From JBBEAM01 sp040882845 (GTDB taxonomy: Bacteria > Pseudomonadota > Alphaproteobacteria > Kiloniellales > DSM-21159), in the NCBI GenBank assembly GCA_040882845.1, contig JBBEAM010000004.1:1-17791 (forward strand): a stretch of 17,791 bases of DNA. Direction: 5' to 3'. A program made the translations under genes and the position numbers. How positions within the stretch are numbered: the stretch's first letter is position 1; each line of letters begins with the position of its first letter. Below the pieces are notes generated by a model. The model was not told the DNA's origin, did no database searches, and was given only the letters and a program-made list of their open reading frames with translations. Below, one piece after another: positions 6,454 to 15,029 of this stretch.

Positions 6454-8747
6454 ACTGTGCTCCCGGTGAGACGCGCAATCAGATCGCGCAGATCGTCGGG
6501 GTTCGCCGGCTTTTCGATATAGGGCCGCTTGGCGGTCTTGAGGAAGCTGCGCACCGCCGGGCTCATGGCGTCGCCGGTCACGAAGCCGAGCCGGCCGAGC
6601 AGCTCGGGCGCATGATCGCAGAGGTGTGTGTAAAGCCGGGGCCCGTCGAGCCCCGGCATGCGCAGGTCGCTGAGAATGACATCGTAGCTGTTACGGCCCA
6701 TCAGGTTCAGGGCGTCGCCCCCGGACTCGGCAAGTTCAACCTCATGGCCGAGCCCGCGCAGGCATTCGCTGAGGATTTCGCGCACGTCGGCCTCGTCGTC
6801 GATCAGCAGGACGCGGAGCGCGGCGCTGGGCGCGGCGGTTCCGCCGGCGAGACCGGCCGGCCTGTCCTGGCGCGGTTTTGCGGGAAGGGCGATGACGAAG
6901 GTCGCGCCTTCGCCCTGACGGCTCGCGACCTTGATGCGGCCACCGTGCGCCTCGACGATGCGGTGGCAGAAGGCGAGGCCGATGCCGGTCCCGGCGCCGA
7001 CCTCCTTGGTAGTGAAGAAAGGTTCGAAGATACGCGAGCGGATCGCCTCGGGGATGCCAGGGCCGCTGTCCTTGACCTTGAGCACGACCTCGCCGCGGGC
7101 GCGGCGGTAGAAGGTGTTGATCTTCAGGCAGCGCTTGCCGGGGTAGCTCTGCAAGGCGTTCTGGGCGTTGACGATCAGGTTGGTCAGCACCTGATTGAGC
7201 TGGTCGATGTCGCCGCGCACCGGCGGCAGGTCGTCGGCGAGGTTCGCCTGAACCTCGATATCGGCGCTGCGCAGGGAATAGGTGGTGACCTCGAGCGCCG
7301 AATCGACGACTTCGTTGAGAGAGATCGCGGCGTTGTCGCTCGGCCGCTGGCGGGCCATGGAGAGGAAGGTCTTGACGATCTTGGCGCAGCGGTCGGCGGC
7401 CTTGCCGATCTTCTCGGCGCGCTGGGCGATCACCGGATCCTCGGCCATTTCGCGCAGCATCAGCGCCTGACCGACCACTACCGACAGCGGGTTGTTCAGC
7501 TCGTGGGCGACCCCGGCGAGCAGCTCGCCGAGCGCGCCGAGCTTCTCGCTTTGGTGCAGGATTTCGCGCTGACGGGTCATCTCCTCGGCGACTTGGCGCC
7601 GCTCGGTCTGGTCGATGGTGCTGGAGACGATGACTTCCTGGCCTTGATGCTCGATCAGGCGGGCGGAAAGCTCGCCCCAGAACCTGGCGCCGTCGGAGCG
7701 CTTGAGCTCGACCTCGAAGCCGTCGAGGCTGCCGTGCCTGCGCAGCAGCGCCAGATAGCGCTCGCGGTCCTGCGGATCGACGAAGTGCGCCCGCGCGGAG
7801 ATATCTCCGCGGTGCGGATCGCGCTTGTAGAGCGCCTGCGAGGCCGGGCTCTCGTAAAGAATGATGCCGTCCTCGGCGCGGGACATGCCGACCGGCACGG
7901 GGCAGGCCTCGAGCACCTGGCGAATCAGATCCTCGCTGCGGCGCAGCGCCAGCTCGCCCTGTTTCTGGCGGGTGATGTCGGTGCGGATCGTGACGCTGCC
8001 GCCGTCGCGTGTCGGGGCCGAACTGACCAAATACCAGCGGCCGTCGCTGCATTCGATTTCGAAGGACTCCAGGTCCCGGTTGCGCAGCCGCCGGACGATC
8101 CGCCGGGCCTCCACCGCCGGATCGCCAACCTGCTTTCCATTGACGCGCAGCACCTCCTTGAGGAAATCGCCGATGGTCTCCTCGCGCGGTACGCCGATCA
8201 GTTCCCCGGGCTGCTTGCCGAAGAAAGCGGCGAAGGCGCTGTTGCAGAGCATCAGCCGGCCGTCGCTCGCGGAGATCGCGAATCCGCTCTGCAGGCTGTC
8301 GACGGCATCCTGCAGGGCCGCCTTGTCATGTTTCTCCTCGGTGATGTCGATCATGCAGCCGACGAAGCAGTCGCCGGCGTCCTCCCCGATCATGGTGAGC
8401 TGGTCGCGAAACCAGAGATAGCGCCCGTCAGTCGCCTGGAAGCGATACTCGTGCGCGCTGCTGCGCCGCGCCGGCAGCTCCGCGAGATGGATGCGATAGG
8501 CGGCGCGGTCGTCGGGATGGAGAAAGCGGCGGCCGTAGCCGGGCGTGGCCAGGAAGTCTTCGGGCTTGTGCCCGGTCAGACGTTCGATGTTGGGGCTGAT
8601 GAAGCGCACCGGCTGGTCGCCGCCGAGACTGGCGAGATAGAAAACCGTCGGCGACTGCGCCACCGCGAGGGCAAGCAGCGCATTCTCCGTGGAAGACGCC
8701 GGGGAGGGGACGGCAACGAGGTCGGGGCGGGACGTGTTGTCCGTCAT
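6450..8747 (-). CDS. hybrid sensor histidine kinase with three PAS domains and a receiver domain
   Basis: A 765-residue protein with no membrane segment, so a cytosolic sensor. PAS 1 is about residues 33-138 (ending CMIDITEEK), PAS 2 about 150-262 (ending IRTDITRQK) and PAS 3 about 275-385 (ending STIDQTERR). The HisKA helix contains LLAGVAHELNNPL with phospho-accepting His415. The ATPase domain has LTNLIVNAQNAL (N box), KDSGPGIP, FEPFFTTK and GTGIGLAF. The C-terminal receiver (about 644-762) has IDDE, phospho-acceptor Asp694 in LSDLRMPG and Lys746. The bound ligand or cofactor of the PAS domains is not evident. The ATG at 8747 gives MTDNTSRPD, just before the first domain; the Shine-Dalgarno signal is poor. 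It is the first gene of a unit with the response regulator, which it overlaps by four bases. Confidence 0.94.
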   Translation of the reverse strand: MTDNTSRPDLVAVPSPASSTENALLALAVAQSPTVFYLASLGGDQPVRFISPNIERLTGHKPEDFLATPGYGRRFLHPDDRAAYRIHLAELPARRSSAHEYRFQATDGRYLWFRDQLTMIGEDAGDCFVGCMIDITEEKHDKAALQDAVDSLQSGFAISASDGRLMLCNSAFAAFFGKQPGELIGVPREETIGDFLKEVLRVNGKQVGDPAVEARRIVRRLRNRDLESFEIECSDGRWYLVSSAPTRDGGSVTIRTDITRQKQGELALRRSEDLIRQVLEACPVPVGMSRAEDGIILYESPASQALYKRDPHRGDISARAHFVDPQDRERYLALLRRHGSLDGFEVELKRSDGARFWGELSARLIEHQGQEVIVSSTIDQTERRQVAEEMTRQREILHQSEKLGALGELLAGVAHELNNPLSVVVGQALMLREMAEDPVIAQRAEKIGKAADRCAKIVKTFLSMARQRPSDNAAISLNEVVDSALEVTTYSLRSADIEVQANLADDLPPVRGDIDQLNQVLTNLIVNAQNALQSYPGKRCLKINTFYRRARGEVVLKVKDSGPGIPEAIRSRIFEPFFTTKEVGAGTGIGLAFCHRIVEAHGGRIKVASRQGEGATFVIALPAKPRQDRPAGLAGGTAAPSAALRVLLIDDEADVREILSECLRGLGHEVELAESGGDALNLMGRNSYDVILSDLRMPGLDGPRLYTHLCDHAPELLGRLGFVTGDAMSPAVRSFLKTAKRPYIEKPANPDDLRDLIARLTGSTV
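6460..6464 (-). promoter_or_regulatory. ribosome-binding site of the response regulator
   Basis: GGGAG, six bases before the ATG at 6453 and inside the 3' end of the kinase gene. With the ATGA overlap it supports the longer start. Confidence 0.55.
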
Positions 8748-8795
8748 GCTGCAGGTTTTCAAGATTCTGCCTATCGGTGAAAGGCGATCATAACG

Positions 8796-8833
8796 GAAAA
8801 CCCGGCCGTTGCCTGGCTCGGCGTCGGCCGGGT
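8796..8833 (-). terminator. rho-independent terminator of the DUF1127 gene
   Basis: Read on the minus strand, ACCCGGCCG (8833-8825) and CGGCCGGGT (8808-8800) form a perfect 9-bp stem with a 16-base loop, followed by TTTCC. It lies about 50 bases past the DUF1127 stop and before the kinase start. Confidence 0.75.
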
Positions 8834-8883
8834 CTCCAGCGGGATCGCGAGGTCGGAAAGGGTGGCCCTGGCGGCCCGCTTCA

Positions 8884-9156
8884 TCAGTCGCAGACCCCTC
8901 GGCTGACCGCGGCGATCTGGCCGCGCTCGACGCCAATGTCGCGCAGCTGGTGATCGTCGAGACGGGACAGCAGCGTGATGGTCTCGACCATTGCGCGATG
9001 CCGGCGCCGCGACTCGGCGTAGCGGCGGAACATCTCGCCCGCCTGCGCGGCGGCGAAATCCAGCGCCGCAGCGACTCGGCCCGCCGCATCGATCGCGGCG
9101 TTGGCCTTGTTCATGGCGAAGCTGTGGATCGCCAAAGCTTGGGTATTACTATGCAT
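8884..9156 (-). CDS. DUF1127 domain-containing protein
   Basis: A 90-residue protein whose C-terminal 45 residues match the YjiS-like DUF1127 pattern: an arginine-rich start (YAESRRRHRAMV), then LSRLDDHQLRDIGVERGQI. This family is abundant in alphaproteobacteria; some short members affect RNA turnover and phosphate or carbon metabolism, but no function can be assigned here. The N-terminal half (MHSNTQALAIHSF, then an alanine-rich helix) is not part of the domain. The ATG at 9156 is preferred because GGAG lies eight bases upstream. An open frame running on to 9339 has no better start. The gene is transcribed alone: it diverges from cysK and ends at its own terminator. Confidence 0.88.
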   Translation of the reverse strand: MHSNTQALAIHSFAMNKANAAIDAAGRVAAALDFAAAQAGEMFRRYAESRRRHRAMVETITLLSRLDDHQLRDIGVERGQIAAVSRGVCD

Positions 9157-9358
9157 CGGTCCTACTCCAGTTAAACCGGCGACGGCGGGTATCGAGGTCA
9201 TCCTTTTCCCTGCCGATCGCAGTGGCGCTGATTTAGGCGCGCAATGTTTCGGCCCAACCTCGCGGCGCCGGGAAAAGTGTTTCAATTGTTTCGCCGCCGG
9301 GCCGTCGCGGCATTGAGAAACGCCGGGGATGGGGGTCAAATGGTCCCGCGGCAGGCAA

Positions 9359-9364
9359 GAGAGG
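9359..9364 (+). promoter_or_regulatory. ribosome-binding site of cysK
   Basis: GAGAGG, six bases before a GTG at 9371. The upstream in-frame ATG at 9329 has only CGGGG directly touching it, so this site favours the GTG start. Confidence 0.6.
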
Positions 9365-9370
9365 TCAGCA

Positions 9371-10324
9371 GTGCAGGACGAAGCCAGGGGCCGGATCTAC
9401 GACAGCGTCCTCGACACCATCGGCGCGACGCCTCTGGTGCGCGCCAGCCGCCTGGCGGCGGCCCGCGGAATCGATGCGGAGATCCTGCTGAAGCTGGAGT
9501 TCTTCAATCCGCTTGGCTCGGTCAAGGACCGCATCGGCCCGGCGATGATCGACGAGCTGGAGCGCCGTCACGGCCTCGACGGCAACAGCGTTCTGGTCGA
9601 GGCGACCAGCGGCAATACCGGCATCGGCCTCGCCCTCGTGGCGGCGGTACGCGGGCTGAAGCTGATCGTCACCCTGCCCGCCGACAAGTCGATCGAGCGG
9701 CGCAAGATGCTGGCGCTGATGGGAGTGGAGGTCGTGCTGACCGATCCGGCGCGGGCCATGGCCGGAGCGGTCGCCAAGGCCGAGGAGATCGTCGCCGCGA
9801 CCCCCGGGGCGATCCTGGTGCAGCAGTTCGACAACCCGGGCAATCCGCAGATTCACCGGGAAACTACGGCCGAGGAGATCTGGCGGGACTGCGGCGGCAG
9901 GCTGGACGCCCTCGTCTGTGGCGTGGGGACCGGCGGAACCATCACCGGCGTCGGCGAGGTGCTGAAGGCGCGCAACCCGGACATCAAGATCTTCGCCGTC
10001 GAACCCGCGGGCAGTCCGACGCTTTCCGGCGGCAAGCCTGGGCACCATGAACTGCAGGGGATCGGGGCGAGCTACCCCTCGTCCTTCCTCAACCGGGAGA
10101 TCATCGACGAGATCCTACAGGCCGGAGACGATGAAGCCTACGACATGGCGCGCGAGGTCGCACGGCGGGAAGGACTGCCGGTCGGCGTCTCCTCGGGCGC
10201 CGCGATCGCAGTGGCGCTCAGGATTGCCCAGCGGCCCGGCTGGGACGACCGGCGGATCGTCGCCATCGTGCCGTCCTTCGCCGAGCGCTACATCTCTACC
10301 CGGCTGTTTCCGGATGCGGTTTAG
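9371..10324 (+). CDS. cysK: cysteine synthase A (O-acetylserine sulfhydrylase)
   Basis: This PLP enzyme makes cysteine from O-acetylserine and sulfide. The 317-residue length and motif order fit CysK: IGATPLVRAS near the N-terminus, FFNPLGSVKDRIG with the PLP lysine at about residue 52, EATSGNTGIGLA, the phosphate-binding GVGTGGTITGVGE, GIGAS in the middle, and VGVSSGAA close to the end. The GTG start at 9371 is chosen from the ribosome-binding site; the ATG at 9329 would add 14 residues unlike the family. The gene diverges from the DUF1127 gene. It converges on the glycosyltransferase gene with only five bases between their stops and no visible terminator. It complements metY and metA in sulfur amino acid synthesis but lies in a separate unit. 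Confidence 0.94.
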   Translation: MQDEARGRIYDSVLDTIGATPLVRASRLAAARGIDAEILLKLEFFNPLGSVKDRIGPAMIDELERRHGLDGNSVLVEATSGNTGIGLALVAAVRGLKLIVTLPADKSIERRKMLALMGVEVVLTDPARAMAGAVAKAEEIVAATPGAILVQQFDNPGNPQIHRETTAEEIWRDCGGRLDALVCGVGTGGTITGVGEVLKARNPDIKIFAVEPAGSPTLSGGKPGHHELQGIGASYPSSFLNREIIDEILQAGDDEAYDMAREVARREGLPVGVSSGAAIAVALRIAQRPGWDDRRIVAIVPSFAERYISTRLFPDAV

Positions 10325-10329
10325 GCGGG

Positions 10330-11115
10330 CTACTTCTGCGGCGGCTTGACGTCGGCCGGGTTGACCGCCCGGGCCTTGAATTCGTAGGGGCCGATGTGGC
10401 TGATGTCGCTGGTGACGTTGAGGAAAATCTCGCCGTTACAGCCGTGGATCCACTTGTGGCAGAAGGTGTAGTCCTCGCTCAGATAGCAGCCCGACTCGGG
10501 GTGCTTGATGCAGTCGAAGAACAGCCAGAAATTGTCCTTGGAGTACTGGTTGTCATAGCCGCCGACGTCGTTGACGTACTTGTCCTCGGGGAAGGCCTCC
10601 TTCATCTTGTCGAAGACCTCGCGCTTGATCAGCATCAGGCCGGTGGCGGCGTGCTCGACTTGGATGAAGCCTTCCTTGACCTGAATTTCGCTGTTGCTGA
10701 GCGACTGCGACTTGCCGTGCAGATTGAAGGCGAAGCTCAGCGAAGCCCGCTCGACGTCCTTTTCGCCCTTGCCGTTCTTGGCGGCCTTGACGGCGCGGTC
10801 CCAGTCGATCCCCTTCTTCGGGTAGGCCGTGGCGGTCAGCGGCTGGTCGAAATCGATCATCCGCAGTACCGCTTCGGGATCGAAGCCGATGTCGGCGTCG
10901 ATGAACAGCAGATGAGTCATCTCCGGCCGGCCGAGGAAGGTCGCGACGATGCCGTTGCGCGCCCGGGTAATCAGGCTTTCCTTGGTGGTCGTCATCAACT
11001 CCCACTGGATATTGCGCTCTTTCAGCCGCCGGCCCAGAGCCAGGAGGGAATGCAGGTAGTTGGTGTTGACCAGGCCGCCGTAGCAAGGCGTGCCGACCAG
11101 GATGTTTGTGCTCAT
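10330..11115 (-). CDS. small glycosyltransferase-like protein (GT-A fold)
   Basis: A 261-residue protein with features of a GT-A glycosyltransferase. ILVGTPCYGG at 5-14 is the first beta strand and nucleotide-binding loop. HLLFIDADIGFDPEAV at 68-83 contains the DxD-type metal site, Asp73-Ala-Asp75. No membrane segment or signal peptide is present. The donor sugar and acceptor are unknown. A Lys-rich stretch at about 107-120 and the C-terminal KPPQK lie outside the core. A GGAG sits ten bases before the ATG. It diverges from the two TPR/ATP-grasp genes across a shared 276-base upstream region, which suggests a linked role. PGAP-style naming might leave it as hypothetical. Confidence 0.7.
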   Translation of the reverse strand: MSTNILVGTPCYGGLVNTNYLHSLLALGRRLKERNIQWELMTTTKESLITRARNGIVATFLGRPEMTHLLFIDADIGFDPEAVLRMIDFDQPLTATAYPKKGIDWDRAVKAAKNGKGEKDVERASLSFAFNLHGKSQSLSNSEIQVKEGFIQVEHAATGLMLIKREVFDKMKEAFPEDKYVNDVGGYDNQYSKDNFWLFFDCIKHPESGCYLSEDYTFCHKWIHGCNGEIFLNVTSDISHIGPYEFKARAVNPADVKPPQK

Positions 11116-11391
11116 GCCGCTGCGTCTCCAAGCTTATCCACTGCATGGCGGACTGGCGCCGCCGTCCCCGCGCTGTCCCAGCGAGGGCAGCGAGGCATTC
11201 TTGCGGCCATGGAACTACTCGACATTGCCGATACATGCAAACGGCGAAATCGCGAGCGGCGTTTTTTGCCGCCGAAGCCCACGCAGGCAGACCTTGCGGT
11301 CCCTGCATCCTGTCGCTAAACCGGGGGCGGTTGGCGCTCGGGTGCGAATCCCGTTGTACCCTCCACGCACAAGCATGGGATTTGGGGAAAG
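11116..11391. other. divergent intergenic region with a tRNA 3'-end-like stretch
   Basis: This separates the glycosyltransferase and the first TPR/ATP-grasp gene and must hold the promoters of both; no clear -35/-10 pair was found. At 11338-11365, CGGG-TGCGAAT-CCCG followed by TTGTACCCTCCA resembles the T-arm and acceptor end of a tRNA. No matching 5' half is present. GCGGC-gtttttt-GCCGC near 11253-11270 can form a short hairpin. Confidence 0.35.
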
Positions 11392-13185
11392 ATGCCCGCG
11401 GAAGGCATGACCGCAACGGGACCTGACGGCGATATCCTGGAGCGCGCCTCGCGGGCGCTGGCACAGGGGCGTGCCGAGGAAGCCCTGCAGCTCTGCCACA
11501 GCGCCTCGGGCAGCGGACGTCCCCTGGCCCGGCTCGAAACCCTGATGGCACTGGCCTTGGCCGCGAGCGGGAATCGCGCCAAGGCGCTCAAGTCGGCCGC
11601 CAAGGCCCTGAAGCGCCCGGACTGCGACGCCGCCTGTCTCGAGCTGCTGGGCGGATTCTACGAGAGAATGGACGACTGGGAGGCGGCCTTCGGCTGCTTC
11701 CGGCGCGGCAATGAACTCGCGCCGCAAGTCGGCGAGCTTTGGCGCCGCCGGGCGGCGGCCGAGGCGAAGCTCGGACGTACCGAAGAGGCCACCGAGAGCC
11801 TGCGCAAGGCGATCGCCGCCGGTAGCGACAGCCTGATAACCCTGAACGACCTCTCTACTCTCTATGTGCAGCTTACCGACTATGCCAAGGCCGCCGAGAC
11901 GGTGGCCGAGATCATCGCCCGTCAGCCGCGGCCGAAAGCCAATCAGTACGCCTGGCTGGGTAAGATCCTGCTGGCCGACGGGCGGCCGGAGGAGGCTCTG
12001 CCGCAGTTCCGCCGCGCCATGCTGATGGACCCGGGCTTGCGCGATGCGCTCTCCGGCCAGGCGATCTGCTACGGCAAGCTGAAGAAGCCGGGCGTGGCCA
12101 AGAAAATCGCCGACTTTCTGGTCCGGCGCCACCCGCTCTACAAGATCGAGTCGCGCGGCCCAGCCAAGGCCCGGGTTCTGGTGTTCGAACAGATGGCCTC
12201 GCAGATGTGGCAGGAGAACCGCTACGGCAAGCAGGCCTACGCGATGATGAACACCATCGCCGGTCTGCCGCCGCAGGGACTGGAGCTGCGCCACATCTAC
12301 GTCGATCATCTCAGCGCCAAGCAGCTGCTGCGCCACTGCCACGAATGCGACGTGGTGTTCAACAACGTCTGCAACGGCGAGATGCTGGTGCTGCACAAGG
12401 ATCTGCGCAAACTGCAGGAAGCCGTCGCCGAGGCCGACGTGCCGATCATCAATCACCCGGACAAGGTCATCAACTCGACCCGGGAGAACAACTACAACCA
12501 CTTCAAGAACGATTCCCGTTTCGTGTTTCCGAAAACCCGTTCCTATCTGGTCGAGGAAAACAAGCTGGCGAAGACCTGCGAGCTGATCCGCACGGAGTTC
12601 GCGCTGCCCTACATCCTGCGCACGCCGACCACCCACATGGGCACCAGCATGGTGCTGATCGAAAAGGACGAGGATCTCGAGGCGGGTCTGCGCAAGTTCA
12701 TCGGCAGATTCATCTATGTCATCAAGTATCACGAGTGCCGCTTCCGCGCCGGGATCTACCGCAAGATCCGCGCCTGTTTCATCGGCGGCGATTTTCACCC
12801 GATCCGCATCGACTTCAAGGCCGATTGGAATGTGCATCGCTTCGACGATGCGACCAAGCTGATGCTCGAGGACGCCTCGCTGCGGAAGAATGAACTGGCC
12901 TACATCGAAGACTGCGAGAAATACCTGGGCAAGGAGGCGATGGCCTGTCTCGAGACCATCGACGATAAGCTGGGCCTGGATTTCCTCGGCATCGACTTCG
13001 GCATCGGCGAGGACGGGCGCATGGTGATCTTCGAGGCCAACCCGGCAATGAACGTCCTGGAGTATCGCCGGATGAAGGATTTCCCCTATTTCGAGGCCGG
13101 GGCACAGGAAGTCGAGAAGTCTTTCCAGAAGATGCTGTTGTCGCGCGCCGATTCCCGGCGCATCGCGCCGGTCCCCCTGGGCTGA
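11392..13185 (+). CDS. TPR-like repeats fused to an ATP-grasp ligase domain (paralogue 1)
   Basis: The 597-residue protein has two halves. Residues about 44-250 are helical repeats with 34-residue spacing (units near 78, 113, 147 and 181, each ending in an A-P-like turn), that is TPR-like. Residues about 260-597 form a glutathione-synthetase-type ATP-grasp fold: a pre-ATP segment with VPIINHPDKVIN, LPYILRTPTTHMGTS as the ATP-binding strand and loop, the hinge IYVIKYHE, and the metal site GIDFG/VIFEANPAMN with Asp535, Glu548 and Asn550. Such domains join a carboxylate to an amine or thiol using ATP. The substrate is unknown; the TPR half probably holds a partner. GGGGA lies three bases before the ATG. 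Four bases separate it from its paralogue, so the two are cotranscribed. Confidence 0.82.
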   Translation: MPAEGMTATGPDGDILERASRALAQGRAEEALQLCHSASGSGRPLARLETLMALALAASGNRAKALKSAAKALKRPDCDAACLELLGGFYERMDDWEAAFGCFRRGNELAPQVGELWRRRAAAEAKLGRTEEATESLRKAIAAGSDSLITLNDLSTLYVQLTDYAKAAETVAEIIARQPRPKANQYAWLGKILLADGRPEEALPQFRRAMLMDPGLRDALSGQAICYGKLKKPGVAKKIADFLVRRHPLYKIESRGPAKARVLVFEQMASQMWQENRYGKQAYAMMNTIAGLPPQGLELRHIYVDHLSAKQLLRHCHECDVVFNNVCNGEMLVLHKDLRKLQEAVAEADVPIINHPDKVINSTRENNYNHFKNDSRFVFPKTRSYLVEENKLAKTCELIRTEFALPYILRTPTTHMGTSMVLIEKDEDLEAGLRKFIGRFIYVIKYHECRFRAGIYRKIRACFIGGDFHPIRIDFKADWNVHRFDDATKLMLEDASLRKNELAYIEDCEKYLGKEAMACLETIDDKLGLDFLGIDFGIGEDGRMVIFEANPAMNVLEYRRMKDFPYFEAGAQEVEKSFQKMLLSRADSRRIAPVPLG

Positions 13186-13189
13186 CGCA

Positions 13190-15004
13190 ATGGCGAAGAA
13201 GAAGATACAGGCCGCCGCCGAAACGAAGCCGGCGGCGGGGCCGGAAGCGGGGGCTGTAGCGAACCCGGGCGCGGAGGATGCGCAGCGGCTTGCCGGATAC
13301 CTGCTCGCCGGCGCCTGGCGCAAGGCGCAGGCCGACTTCCTGGCGTTGCTCGGCGGCGCTTCAGGGAAGGCCGCCGGGCAGCGCGTTTTCGCCATGATCC
13401 GCGGCCGGATCGCCAAGCGCGCGGCGCCGGACGAGACCTATGCCCTCGAAGTCATCCTGCTCGGCGTCATCAAGCTGCAGGCGCTCGCCGCCGGGCACGC
13501 CGTCTTCGACCGCCTGATCGCGCTGGCGCCGGACGACACGACGCTGGTTTACCGCAAGGCGATGCTGTTTTACCGCAGCGGCGCGGCGGCCCGCGCCGCG
13601 GAACTCTGGGAGGGGATACGCGAGAACTACGAGCGGCCGGTGGAGCTGCTCAAGCTGCTGGCCCAGGCCTACCTGATCGACCGCGATGTGCTGCGGGCCA
13701 AGCAGTGTATCGAGGAGGCCATCGCCCAGGCGCCCCGCGATTCCGAGGCCTATCTCATCCTGGGCAAGGGCCTGGCGCTGGACAAGGATTACGACGGCGC
13801 CTCCAAGGCCTTCCGCCAGGCCCTGCTGCGCAACGCGAAGCAGCGCGACGCCTTCTCCGGGCTGATCGCGACCTACGGCAAAGCCGAGAAGATGAAATAC
13901 GCCGAGCGTGCGGCGAACTTCTTCGTGCGGCGTTTCCCCGCCTACATTGCGCCGCAGGCGCTGCCCGGTGTGCGCGCCCTGCTGCTGGAACATACCTCGC
14001 GGATGCTGCTGACCGACACCCGCTATGGCCGCAAGGCCTATGCCGTGAACAACATGGTCTCGATGATGCAGGACGGGCGGGTCGCCTTCAGCCACCTCTA
14101 CATCGATCTCTCCCGGGATCCGGCCGGCGAGGCGCTGCGCATCCCGCCCTGCGACGTGATCTACAACAACGCCGCCAACGCCGAGCTGCTGCTCGCCAAC
14201 AAGGGCTTCATGCTGCGCCGGGCCCAGGCGATCTGCCGTAATTTGAACCTGCCGGTCATCAATCCGGTAGAGAAGGTCGTGGAGACGACGCGGCGGCACA
14301 ATTACGAGCGCTTCCACAAGTTCTCCGGCCTGGTCTTCCCCAAGACCATCAAGCTGACCTTCGATGCCGGGCGCGAGGACGAAGTGGTGAAGCGGATCGG
14401 GGAGGCCATTCCCTTTCCCCTGATCCTGCGTCAGGCCTACACCCATGCCGATACCGAAACCGACCGGGTCCGCGACGAAAAGGAACTGCGCGCGATCCTG
14501 CCGAAGTACGCCGGAAAATCCGCCTACATCATCCAGTACATCGACTGCAGCGACGACGACGGCATCTTCCGCCGTTACCGGGTGCTGTTCGTCGGCGACC
14601 GCATGTTTCCGAGCAGCGTCCTGGCCTCCCAGGGCTGGAACGTCCACGGATCCTCGGCGATCGATCTGATGGACAAGACCGAACATCTGAAGGAGCACGA
14701 ACGCAGCTACCAGGCGGACATGGCCAGCGTGGTCGGCCAGGATGCCCTGGATATCTTCTGGAAGATCCGCGAAGTGGTCGGGTTGGATTACTTCGGCATC
14801 GACTACAACTTCGACCGGCAGGGCAATCTGGTGATTTTCGAGATCAACCCCTCGATGAACCTGGCGATCCGCGAGCGCGGCGCCTTCCCCTATCTGCTGA
14901 AAGGCAACAGCGAGATCATGCGGGCGATGGAGGATCTGATGATCGAACGCGCGGAGTCCCGCCAGTTCGTTCCCGCGCCGCTGCGCCGTCTGCTGATCGC
15001 CTAG
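13190..15004 (+). CDS. TPR-like repeats fused to an ATP-grasp ligase domain (paralogue 2)
   Basis: A 604-residue paralogue of the preceding protein. After a Lys/Ala/Pro-rich start (MAKKKIQAAAETKPAAG) come TPR-like units near 116, 150 and 184. The ATP-grasp half runs from about 260 to 604: CDVIYNNAANAELLL, LPVINPVEKVVETT, LVFPKT, FPLILRQAYTH, the hinge YIIQYID, QGWNVHG, and the metal site GIDYN/VIFEINPSMN with Asp538, Glu551 and Asn553. Paralogue 1 has HMGTS where this one has HADTE in the expected ATP loop, so nucleotide handling or substrate may differ. Both end with the same motif (RADSRRIAPVP versus RAESRQFVPAP). Substrate unknown; a heterodimeric or sequential ligase pair is possible. It converges on the sulfotransferase gene with 25 bases between stops. 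Confidence 0.82.
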   Translation: MAKKKIQAAAETKPAAGPEAGAVANPGAEDAQRLAGYLLAGAWRKAQADFLALLGGASGKAAGQRVFAMIRGRIAKRAAPDETYALEVILLGVIKLQALAAGHAVFDRLIALAPDDTTLVYRKAMLFYRSGAAARAAELWEGIRENYERPVELLKLLAQAYLIDRDVLRAKQCIEEAIAQAPRDSEAYLILGKGLALDKDYDGASKAFRQALLRNAKQRDAFSGLIATYGKAEKMKYAERAANFFVRRFPAYIAPQALPGVRALLLEHTSRMLLTDTRYGRKAYAVNNMVSMMQDGRVAFSHLYIDLSRDPAGEALRIPPCDVIYNNAANAELLLANKGFMLRRAQAICRNLNLPVINPVEKVVETTRRHNYERFHKFSGLVFPKTIKLTFDAGREDEVVKRIGEAIPFPLILRQAYTHADTETDRVRDEKELRAILPKYAGKSAYIIQYIDCSDDDGIFRRYRVLFVGDRMFPSSVLASQGWNVHGSSAIDLMDKTEHLKEHERSYQADMASVVGQDALDIFWKIREVVGLDYFGIDYNFDRQGNLVIFEINPSMNLAIRERGAFPYLLKGNSEIMRAMEDLMIERAESRQFVPAPLRRLLIA

Positions 15005-15029
15005 AGCCTGATCCTGGAACCCGAGCGGG

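Noticed and set aside
6612..8780. A 722-codon plus-strand open frame
   Set aside because: It is antisense to the hybrid histidine kinase, whose domains are unmistakable. High GC keeps the opposite frame open.
11280..11366. A complete tRNA gene
   Set aside because: Only the 3' arm fits. There is no matching acceptor 5' strand, D-arm or anticodon arm upstream.
11215..13416. A 733-codon minus-strand open frame
   Set aside because: It is antisense to the TPR/ATP-grasp gene. Its GGYNGIRTR stretch is the usual artefact of reading through a tRNA-like T-arm.
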